Part shown: piece after piece, positions 50,601-62,600 of the stretch | Position numbering within the stretch: position 1 is the stretch's first letter | How the letters are laid out: each line of letters starts with the position of its first letter | Assembly (NCBI GenBank): GCA_013396635.1 | Contig: WBMW01003187.1 | Coordinates: 227,191 to 291,190, forward strand | DNA length: 64,000 nt | Reading direction: 5' to 3' | Source of the DNA: Penelope pileata | Lineage: Eukaryota > Chordata > Aves > Galliformes > Cracidae | Made by a program: the position numbers and the translations under genes | The notes under the pieces: generated by a model | Database searches by the model: none | The model's input: only the letters and a program-made list of their open reading frames with translations | Told to the model about the DNA's origin: nothing

Positions 50601-53600
50601 AATTCACTTTGGCTTTACTTAATCTCACTAAAGTTTTCTTTTTTAAATCACTACCAAATGTTTTCCTAGAGAGGGAACATTCTGTGATAGAGCACACGTC
50701 TGTCACCAGCAGTCCCTGGGAAAGCGAGCCATCTCTTAGAAAGCCCACAGGGACACCTCAGTTCCTGACTGCTCCTCGTGCTCCCATCGTGGGCTTTCAC
50801 ACGATGGATCTGCTTCTTAGGGACAGTACAACAGAGGGAGCAAGCTATTTATCTATTAACTTAATAAGTAAATAACCACGTGGATTGATTCTCCCACAAA
50901 GAGGCAGGCAAATGCAGCGTTTCTCTGGTGGTGTTTGTACTGGGGTCTTTCTCCAGGGTTGTTCCAAACGTGGCTCCTCGGTACTCCCCACAATCTGACC
51001 CCACTGTGGAGAAATGCCGCAGGGATCGTGCCCCAATCACGCTCCAGCTGGGCACGCAGCACCAGCCTCACAGACCTGCTGCCCTCTGCTAGTCCCCAGC
51101 ACAGCAGCTCTGCAGGAACCGCAGAAACAAGGGAAGCGGAGGGCACACAGGCAGTGGATGCCCTTGCTTCTTGCCTTGCCTGAGCCAGCAGGAACTTGCC
51201 TCCCTCAGAAAACACCACCTCCAGGGAAAAAAAAAATCTGGAGAACTGTCATTAGCCTTCACTGAATATTTTCTTGTTCTGGAAAGAATAAAATGAAATT
51301 AAAACCAATTGTTAACTGGCTTTCTTTTAAAACTCCTGTCTAAAATTAAGAACAACGTATTAAACTTGAAGAGCAGAGCTATGCATGATGTAACTAACTT
51401 AAAGTTTCTTGGCAAATCTTAGAACATCTCACACTTTCACGAATAGCGAGTCACTCAGAAGTTGTTCTCTAAAATCCTTCACTTAAAAATAAACGAAAAC
51501 TTTCCAGTTTCACGTTTGTGAAAGGCAGTTTGAGAACGCAGCGCTAGGTGAAAGTAGGTTTGGTAGGCTGTGCCCACCAAACGGAAGGATCCCATCTACC
51601 TCTTACGGCGCAGCTTACGGCATCTACCCAGAGCTGGGGAGACCTGGGCAAATCTCTGCTATAGAAGGGGCTCCTACCCTAATCCTACCATATCCTAGCA
51701 TAGGGGAGCCCTGGGGAGCGCCACTCAGTCCCAGCCTCTCTCATGTCCCAGTTCTTCAACTGTAAAAGGTTCCTTACATCTAAAACCAGAGACTGCTGCC
51801 AGAGATCTGGTCTATTTTAACCAATAGATAAGAAACATTTCGAAAAACCTCACAGTTTTCTTGAAAGTTGTGCTACAGAAATTTACAGCAAGTATATAAT
51901 GTAAACCATAATCCAACACTAACAACATTATTTGCAAATCTATGTGACTGTACACACGTGTATCTCTCTGCGGGACTCCAGTCATGAGGTTAGAAAATGA
52001 AAGCTCCGGTCAGTACGTCAGAAAACAAACAAACAAAAAAAAAACAACAAAAAAACCCAAACCATCAGTACAACACCAGCCATAACTGTGTTGAGATAAA
52101 CTAGTGACTGGCTCTCTCCCATAACTTCATAGCAGGCTGCTGGAAGTCCTTGTAAAAGACTCTTCACTTTGCCGTCTCTCCTTGAAGGATCACGAGGTGC
52201 ACTGCCTCAGCACCACCTGAACCTCCCTTCTCTCTCACCCCAAACACGTTCTTTACTTCTTCAACCCCTAAAGAATGATGTTTTTTGGTTTGTCTCAAAA
52301 TTTTGCTATCCATGTGTAAAAAATAAAAAAATGGAAGGAGCACAGATTGATTTATGAAGAAATAGAATTAGACAAAATAAACCTCTCTAGATTTGCAAGC
52401 TGTCCCTTCTTTGACACCTGGGCATGCAATTGACTGCTTGGGTTACATGCTGGTATTTATTCTTTTGTTTTTTATGAGATTGAACTGCCTGGTATTTATT
52501 TGTTTATAAGAAATTGATGATTTAATTAGCTCTGCCTCCTCTGTTCTTCCTTCACTCTCTCCTCACTCTTATGTGGAATTCACTGCATATAGAGAGAGTG
52601 AAAAAAATAAATTGGAACACAGTAATGAGATCTCTGGCCCCACAGATACAGAGGGTGTGTCAGTTCTTCAGGGTTAAAAAAACCCGATCTGTGCCACCAG
52701 ACACCTTTGTGCTGCTGAGAAGACAGAGGGGCTCAGTTCTGCCCTGCTGGTATATATCCCGCGGAACAGGCCCTCAGGGAAAAAACAGGTTGCCAATTAT
52801 GCTAAACAGCAGCACTCCCATCCAGGGGCTGTCACCATGTAATTACGTTATCTGTTAAACCACAGGCAGAGTAACAGAGATGTGGGAGGAGAGAAGAGGT
52901 TGCTCCCACTGACAAACTAAAGGGACAGTCAACCACAGCACAGGGTTAACTCGCTAGCCATCTCCAGATGTAGTCCTCCATCACCACAAATTTGCTTAAT
53001 GAAGGACTATTTATTTTTTTGGTTCATCTCATCTTCTAGGGATGTTTCTTGCAGTGTTTTCCTTTTGTGGTTAAGCAAACCCTGGATGCACTGCAGGCTG
53101 CACAGCCGGGAGAGATGTTTTCTCTACAGGGACAGCTGGCTGAAAGATGAGAACGCAAAAATCCGGGGCCTGGCTCCGCTCATTTCTGCTCACTTAGTTA
53201 CTTGCTCTATGGCTTTCAGTTCACCAGGTTCTGCAAGCTCCATTTGTACTGAAGAGAGGGGATGACAATATTTAAGTACACACAAGGCCATTTTCAGGAC
53301 TGATTAATGCTCATGGAAGACATCAGAGTTGGGAGACACAAATCTTCCTAGTCCATGCCAGGGTGATGAGCTGTGGCCTTCATTTCTACATGCTAAGAGA
53401 TCACAACAACGTGTGATCTCCCTACGCCATTGTGGGGCTAAGTCAGAGGAAAAGCTTAAATCACCTTGAGGAATGGTTTCAGTGAGCCCTGCTTGCTCTG
53501 CACTGACACAGCCTGGGAAATGCTCGCAGGGCTGAGCAGGGAGCAGCTTCTGGCTGAGGGATGGAAAGCATCTGGGGGCAGATGCTGTGAACAACGCTCG

Positions 53601-56600
53601 GCTTTCTAGGAGCCCAGCAATTTTCAAGGTTTGTTTTGTTTCTTTGTGTTCTCTTCCCACCCCTCCACCCCACCTCCCCCTTCCAGGGATGAACAGCTAG
53701 AAAGGTCTTTTCTTTCTTTCTTATGGCATGATCCTAGAGATCCAATATTGCTGTTAAATACTTTTCCCTGCAAGCCAATTTTAATTGCACATTTCACACT
53801 AAGCTGCAGGTCTTCCAGTCACATTAAATGCTTCAGAACTGTTTGTCTTTTCTTGCTGGATCTGACAGAAGTTTGCCCTCCTTCTCTTCTCCCCGCTTGT
53901 CTCCAGTAGCAATGGTAAAATTAAAACAGCAGGAGGAATGGTACCAGAGGGGAGTTAAGGCAGAGGTGCTGCTCTAAGTACCCAGGATGTTTTTTTCAGT
54001 TTCAGGTCTCTGTGAATTCCCCCAAACTTTTCCAACAAAAACTTTTGCCCTCTCTTCAGAATTCATGTTCATCGTACAGTAAATATAACAGCATTGTTGA
54101 ACAAAAGGCTTTAAAAGCCAAGCACCATGGTCACATAGTTTCTGCAACGCTTTGTAGTTAACATCTCCCTCTTTTTCCCCACTGGCTCATGTTCTGCTGC
54201 TCTCTACAGCTCTCTCTTCCAACTAAAGCATAGACCATATTTCATTTCTCATTGGTGCTCGTCCAGCTCTTGACAACTTGGCTTTATCCGTAGCTTTCAA
54301 GTAATCCACGTTGTTGTTCACTCACTCGCACAGACACAGCCTCTTTCACGTCTCACCATCAGACCTGATATGTTTCTTCCCCATTCTATTTCTGTGTGCT
54401 GCAAATGGCAATACACAAGTAAGAAACAACAATAGCACTTTCTTCTCAAGTAACCAAATCTGGTATCTTCTCAGAAGGGTTGGATCAGTCTTCCAAAACT
54501 TTTCACTTCAAGTATTTAAGCACAGGAACTATTCTGCAGTTAGTGAAGTTGTTCTAAATCGCATGGATTTTTAATACTAATTATTAACACTAACATTTTC
54601 TTTCTTTTTATGAACCACTTGAAAAATTCATCAGAAGTGGAGAACCATGCATGATCGTATAACACACGGGACAATAAAACCACTACTCCCTTCTTTGTAT
54701 CAACATAAAAGAGGCCAGATCAGCAGTGTACTGGAACACTACTTCACATTTCCAGAACAAGAATATTCTTAGCATCTGTGCCAAAACCAACACTTCCTTC
54801 CACTCAGAAACACAATAAATCTACCAAACTGCAAGAAACAAACCAGTAATCTTCAGACACATTGAATGCATTTACAGGAAAGGAAATGTACAGCCAGTTT
54901 TGAGTTATTACCAATGAAATAAATTATAACACATTATATATGTATAATTTAAACATGCCCAATTTCTTGGCAATGAACTGTTTGGTGATTTTTTTTTCCT
55001 CATAAAGACAGCCAGTATCTAAAATTCATTTCCCACCAGCTTATAATGGCTTTAAGTGGATACACGAGTCTAACTACTTGACCGTATCCCACTGAATCTA
55101 TGCGTTTCATAAACACACAATGAAAGTGACATTTCTTTGTCAACTCATTGAAGACTTGAGGGGTTAAAAAAAAAAAAAAGGCCCACAGGAAATTAGCTTT
55201 CAGCCTTGATGACTTCGTATTGCTTGTTATGACAGGTAAGCTGACCTCGGAGGCTATAAGCAAGGAAAGCAACTAGGATAAAAGTACCAAAGCTGACTGT
55301 CCCTCCGTATTCACGGCTGCATTGTGTTTTTATCTCAGGATGCTACTGCATTGGTCAATGTCACTTGGTTGGTGCCCAAACACTAGAAACCTCCATGCAT
55401 CCATTAAGCAGCAGAGGCTGGAGACCTACAAGCTGCACTGAGTTTCACCAGAGTCTCATGGTTAAGAATAGGTATCACAGGCCTCTCACTCCCTATAGTA
55501 CCTGCAAAAACTTTAGGGTGTAACTTGGGCCTACAGCATTGTGATTGTCCGACGAACTGCTATGCCTTTTGGTTTCTGTGCAACCACACATGTTGACTTA
55601 AATTAGTGTCTGAGACACATCAACAGAGGCAGCGGTTTGTTGAGGACAACGACGCGTCACTGGCACACAGAGCTGGCTTCCCAGGCCCAACTTCACTCAT
55701 GGTAAGGAATATTTAACTTAGCTCAGGTGGCTACCACGCAGAAGTTAGGATCCAAATTGCTTTCTGTTGCCTATCCTTGCTCCGCAGTCACAGGCAAAGG
55801 CTAAGGAGAAGAGCCCTGTCTTCTTCAGCAGAAAAGATCCAGTGAAATGACAACAATTCTACCATGCCTCAACAAAATTCTGGGTCGCAAACCCCACAAA
55901 TAATACCAGCAATGACAGATCCCATAGATCCCCAGTCAAGAGTTAATTTTCTCAGCTGAAGTCTCAAGCATTAAAGAATAATTCTCAAGTCAGAAGAAGA
56001 GTCCCTGTGTGCCTGTAGGTCTTGTAACAGTTCAAGTTGAAAATGTAAGTTACACGGTCACAGTTAAAACATCAAGCTTCATGGTCTGTCACATTTATTT
56101 TAATTGTGCAAAATATCTATTTAGCTTAAATCAATAAATATTAGAGATTGTATATTTGTCACAAATTATTTTTAAACTATAAAATCTGTGATTTGTTTGT
56201 AAAAAGCTTATAAAGCCCAACCAACAGCTAAGGTTTCTGCAGTGTTCTTGGACTTTTAGTGGGCAACGCATTAGAACATTCAGATCCAGAAAACACAAAA
56301 ACGATTAAATAATACTGAAACACGGATAGTCTGTCTGTGTGCCCATCATTCACTGATGGTTCGGGCAGTTGGTCAGAGTGAAGACATCTGCACAATACTA
56401 ACGAAAAAGCATGTTGTCAGGGGTGCAGGATGCAGGTTGAGCTTTGGGAATCACACTGGCTTTCCTGACAGTTTCAAATGTTAGGATATCTGCATCAGTC
56501 TAATTTTGCTCAACAAAATATCACTTGAATTCATTGGAAACCAAAGCAATAATTAGAGCAGAAAAAGGCAACACACCCTTTGCTGTTCACATCTTTTCCT

Positions 56601-59600
56601 ATGAAACTTCATTTTCATAAGGGTATCGTTCACATAAGCTTTTGTATAAATACTCAGATCTGCCAAGCAACAAAGTGTTATCACAATTTTATAGTATTAC
56701 ATATGAGGGTTGGCCTGAAAGTAATGCCTCCTATGTGGCCCACAACATCAGGGGCAGATGTTGGTGTTATGGCAGCAGAGGCTGAACCTTCCCACCAGTA
56801 TTCCATTCCACGCTGTTGCCGTGTGACAGATGGCAGCAGAGGGGCACTCTGACACAATGGTGTCTGACATGGAAGCGTGTATGGAGCAAAGGGCTGGAAC
56901 TGAATTCCTCCATGCAGAAAAAAATTGCACCCATTGACATTCATTGACGCTTGCTGAACTTTTGTGGAGACCAAAGAGTGGCTGTGAGCACAGTGAGGGG
57001 TGGTGGTGCAGTGCAGCAATGGTGACAGCAACAGTGGGGCACCCCCGCTGGCGCAGATTTTCACAAGCGCGGCATGCAGGCTCTTGTTCATCACAGGCGA
57101 AAATGCATGGCTAATGGTGGTGAGTATGTTGAAAAATAGTGTTTTGTAGCTGAGAATTTGCTCTATCAAACAGTGTTGTTGTGCTCTTTGTATCTGTTGT
57201 AGTTTCCATGGAAATAAATAGGAGGCATTACCTCCGGAGCAACCTACGTAGAAGCATGTTGTCCAACTTGCAGATACACAACTCTCTCAAAATGAAACAG
57301 ACAGTAAGTCATTATTATCTTCCCCTTTTTTCTCACTTTATTTGCATGCAACCTGACTGGATATCCTAGAGTACCATACAAAATGATAGAGCAACCTAGA
57401 TCCTCCTCCCTCCCTAGCTTTTTTCCCCTCACTTACACGGGTCATCGTGGCTGTTTTACACAGTGAGAAAGCACAAAGGTAAGTAAGATTTGCACTTTGT
57501 ACAGAGACTTTATTTCTAGGTGCCTGAAAACCAAGTCAGGAGCAAAAGAAATTCATTCCTATGCAGCAACCTTGTACAGAGCCCGTGAGCAACTCAAGTC
57601 TGAAATCAAATTTCCTAATAATGAGTCTCCACATGATGACAGAGGTAATTGCATTACCTGTACAAATTGCTAGTCCAAAACACATCATCAGTATCATTAT
57701 GTGGCCTGAAAACAGATCTGACCAAAGGCTTATTAGCAGTGCTAGCAAAACTGAATTCTGTCTAATCAAAAGCACAGGCAACATTAAACTGCCTGTTACC
57801 AGAGCCATTTTACCATCCCTGGAACCTTCCACCTCTGTTTTCCCTATGCCTAGCACTGGCCCTGCACAGACACTCAGATGAAAACCCCACTACCATGTTG
57901 TCATGGTTCCCATCAGAAAGAGCACAGGATCAGGAATCCCACTTATGTCAACTAGAGAAGGCAACAAAGGGATGCTTCAGAAATTGCTCCTCCATATGGG
58001 ACTGAATGCCACCTGGTTTGGGCGTTTCTGTGGATCAGAAATACTTTTCTAGCCATTGTCACGACTGAAGCACAATGGCAAAAAACAAGTTCTGGCAGCA
58101 GGCTGTTTGCTGAAGTATTTTTAAAAAATGCATCACTGATGGATTCAAAGCATTAAGTGCACTCTATTTTTCTAATCATCACCAACATGTTCTAAAAGAA
58201 CTAGAGTGAAAAATAAATCTAAGCTCAGCAGTGATTCAGAAGTATTTTTCAGTTACATCACCACTTCACGTTTTAAATCTAGAAAAGAAGCAGTGTACAA
58301 AATGAAGAATAACTTTTAAGTAGGCAAAAACATACAAAGTAAACATTAATGTCCAAGCATTTTCTGTGTTTAATAGGTGGGACTGTGATGTGGCTCAAGC
58401 ACCGACAAGGGCTTTTTCTTCCTGGTTGTGTCTTGGGCCCACTGAGTGATTCCAAGGAAGCCATCCTGCCTCCTCAGTTTTCCCATTTATATCAAGGAAT
58501 ATTACAAAAAGGGCTGGAGAGTGTTTTGAACCCTGTGTCGGGAAGTGCCCCCTTAGAACAAGGCATTATTATCCAGGAGCAGTAAGAAAGCTGAGGACGA
58601 GGATCTAGGACGGAAGGACAACTGATCCAAGGGGCGGCTGAGATCCCACAGAGGCGGATCAGCTTTCAGCACGCCTTAGCGTAGGGGGTTTGGGAGGAAA
58701 CGAGAGCTCCTGTGAACTTCTGGGAGAAGTATCAGGGTGGTCATCGGATAACATGGCTCTACATAAACTCTCAGTTCGCTCGGCTTTGCGGCCCGGCCAG
58801 CGCTGAGCTCCTTGGGGCCAGTTCTCGCTCTCCTCATAGCAGATGAGGAAGGTGATGATTAAAGCTGCGAACAGGTGATTAATGACTATCAAACATCAGA
58901 GCATGAAGGCATCTCAGCCAGCAGGCCTGAAAGGAAAGGTCCTGGCAGCAAAACGAGGAGAGTTTGTCATCCTCGATGCAGCCTCAGAGTGAGGTGAGAC
59001 ACTGCCTGAGGATCTGCTGAGCACTGGGCCTTTATTTCCATCCAGCAGTGAAGTAATTTCACACACATGCAGTCCCTGCAGCGTGGCTGGTCCTCCACAT
59101 CCTTACAAGACCCCTGCTCCCTGCCATGCCCCTTACGGAGGCTCAGCCTGCAGCCTCCTGTGCAGCGACTTGGTGCTGCAGCTGCGGGTTCGGCCTGGCC
59201 ATGTGGCACTGACCACCGTGGCACTGGGGCAGAGCTTTTCTCTGGAAGGATCACAGAGTATATGGCAGCACCTATGAAGGCTGAAATACATTTTACGTTT
59301 TATAAGCATCACATTTTAAAAACGTGTTTTTTTCTCTATAAAGAGAGATTCATTTCACATGCTCACAATCAGATCTTCCCTAGCAGCACAAATCGGAATG
59401 TGGCTGAGGGTACTGAGAACTACATTTACAGCAGTTCCTATTACTTTTGGTATTTCAGCTCACAACACACAAGGATCAATATCTTAAAAGGTCTAAGCAC
59501 TTGCAGCTCTCATTAGTAGAAGGTAAATTTGTGGCTACTCATTCTGTCTGAAAACATGGGCCTTCTGGGCCTTTGACTAGCTATCTAAAATATCCAAAAA

Positions 59601-62600
59601 ATCACCCCAAATTATGGGGCAAATTGCATACTTAGCCTGAATTCTGAAGCTGTCACCATTGTAGCCCCATCTAGCACAGGTAAGATGAACAAAGAGTTTC
59701 TCATTCTCAAGATGCACAAAAACCAAAAAGTGTTGGATGCAAATTTAGCAGAAACTGAAAACAGATTTCCCTTTACTTAAAACACTTCCATATTTATAAA
59801 AGCATAAAGAAGAGACAAAAAAGGAATAGGGTTCCCTGTGTAGTATTATACAAGGGTGAACTCTTAGGGCTGAAGGCTCAAAGCCCCCAGTCAATTTAAA
59901 CTTGGGGGAAAAAAAAGGAAGACAATGCCAAGAACTTCCTTGGAAACTGTGGGCAAATCATTTAGGGCTTCTTATCAAATGGGACTTGGCACTTGAGCAG
60001 CATATCTTGAGTTCCCACTCTAAAGTGCACCAATAACCAAAGTGACCGGCTAAGGGGGCTGTTCTGAGTAGCTTAGTGCCCCTGTAAGTGCTTTGAGACA
60101 TCCTGCTGTGAAGTACAACGATGTCAAAAGTCTTCCATTTTAAAAGGAAGAGAGGCTGGAGGAGAAAAAGCAGCCTCCTTTTTTTCCTCCTTAAGAATTA
60201 TTACTATAAGGTTACTATAAGGGCTTATCTGTACCTCCAGATTTGAGGTGAACTGAGTCAGGATAAAAAATTCAGGCTATTGCTGAATATCTCCATAGGA
60301 ACAGAAGTTCTTGCTCCAGACCAGCACCATCAGCATTGCTCAAAAGCAGCTACTACTGAAGAGTGCTACTGGAATAACTTCTCTTCCTAGACAAGCCCTG
60401 AAACTGCTGCAGTGGTAACCAATTAGTTTGTCTACCAACACCTGGAACTGCTGAAACAAACATTAGTTTTCCATTTCATTTCAGCATTAAGATAAGGTTG
60501 CCCAGTTAAGGCAATTACAACTCCTCTGCACAGAGGCAGGTGAAGCTGCTGTTTTTCTTGTCAATTAAGAGGAAATCCCATCATGCCAAGAGAGATGAAA
60601 AAGAGCAGTCTGAGAAACATGTTAACTCTTGACCTATGGTAATTATTTCACTGAGTGCCAAGGTCAACAAACAACAGGATCCTAAGAGTAACTGCTTTCA
60701 TCTCATGGGGTGAGCTGGGTGGAAAATGGTTTTCCTGTGCTGTCGAAGTACATTTTTTTCATGTTCTGGAAAAAAAACTTCTGGTCTGTAACAGGATGAA
60801 CTCAAGCCTGACAATCTGTGCTCTTTCTGCAAAATGTGTAAGATGAAAGGAACTCCCACCCTCCCCACAGTAAACAGGCCCACAGACTATGCATGTACAT
60901 GGCTCTTTGGAGATGAGTGCAGGGATCTGATCCCTGCCTTCAGCTGAACCGGCTGAGCACCATCGTGCCAGGAGGCTCCGAGACCTTCCACTCACGGCTT
61001 GCTCCAGCCCCTCTACACACTCTGCTGTGCTCCACAGGCTCCATGCTGAACCGAGCGACCTCTTCCTAGCATCACCCATAGATGCATTTTTACCACAAGT
61101 TTCATTTTCAGACAAGACAGCGTTATTAAAAAGTGCTTCTTCTCAATGTGTCAACCAACTGCACTTCTACTTGAGGACTCAGCTATTCCCCAGTACTGTG
61201 GCTGGTACTGAGTCACCCAAGAACAAACCCAAAAGGAAAAAAATAAAAAGCCACTTTTCAGTGCACAACTCTTATCTTTTGACAAGCTGCTGATCAGAAA
61301 CAAGAAGTAAGCCTTTGCACGTGACAGCTGATAGCCCCCAAATGCACCAAATCCCAGCCAATGAACGAGGAGAGAGCACTTTAATCAAGTCCTGCCAGGC
61401 GTGGGATAATCACAGAAGAGGAAGGAAGACGAACAAGGACAGCATACACTCATCCTCTTCCACCAATCTATGCTGTCTTGTTATCACCAGCCAATTCCTT
61501 CACTCTGTTCACATTTGCAGGTCACAACAAATAAACAAGCTTTGGAAAACTAATCTAAATGACAGAAGAACTGGACCTGAGGGGCAGAAGGAGCAAGGGA
61601 TTGCACGTTGGGTGCCCCATTGGATGCACAGTTGGGCTAAGACCTGCTTTGCTGTCCGTCTCCCCATCACCGTTTCAGGAGGTCACTAAAGCCCTGGCTC
61701 TCCTTTCCAAAACACTTAAAGCCCCACAGCTGATGGCAAACCCCAGGAATAGAGCACTGCTACACACACACATTCCAGCGTACCCCTAGAAGGCTGGGAC
61801 ACACAATAACACAATTCCCCCTCTGCAGCACAGAGTTCTGTGCAGGCTGTAGGAACACACATTTGCCAAACTGAGAACTTAAGAGTTTTACAGTAAGGTC
61901 TCAGTCCTGCACTTCGCCCAAAGGGAAAGTGACATCAGGACCTTGGTTTATTTAATTAAGTTTATATTTCCCTTTCCAAGAGTAAAATATTTTATTGAAA
62001 GTAAATCTTGTGGGACAGAAAAAAAAAAAAACCAAGACATTGGATTGTGTCCACACTGAGTATTGTATTATACTGTATTTATTCTAACACTCTTTTTGGA
62101 AAAGTCTTTTATTCCAGCATTCTGCATCAAACCATTTCACCCCATCAGCCCAGTCGAAGGCCCTGCTGTGATCTACCCACACCAGCCCTCCCGTGTGCAG
62201 CAAATGGCCCTGCAGAACCCTGCATGCGCATGTTAAGGGCACCAGAGAGCAGGATGGCAGCCCCTGAAGGCTGGCACATGTGGGGAGAAAGATGGAGCCA
62301 GCAGGCGCATCGCTGCTCACAGCTGCTTTTGTTTGGCTCACGAGGGGTCTGAATGCACTATTGATTCCTTAGCACTCAAACAGATTTGTAGCCCCTGCGT
62401 GTACAAGACAGAGATCTCCTTCAACTCTAATCTCCAGCAGCTGTCAAAGACACAAACGGCTTGTGGTTGGCCGGCGCCTCAAAGTCAATGAAGACGTTAG
62501 GACCCCTTGCCTACGGGGCCATCGGTCTCACATGGAAGCAACAGGAGCCAGCCCCCAGCCCGAGCTGGACCAGGCCACCCAAACTGTGCGACACGTGAAG

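Noticed and set aside
50456..50875. 139-codon plus-strand open frame overlapping a 79-codon minus frame
   Set aside because: Both strands are open by composition; no domain, splice sites or repeat similarity could be named.
56681..57169. 162-codon open frame on the minus strand
   Set aside because: It lies within the Galluhop element and is degraded mobile-element sequence, not a host gene.
57536..57881. Pair of overlapping 106-codon frames on opposite strands, one hydrophobic
   Set aside because: Mirror-image frames of the same intronic stretch; no start context or family match.
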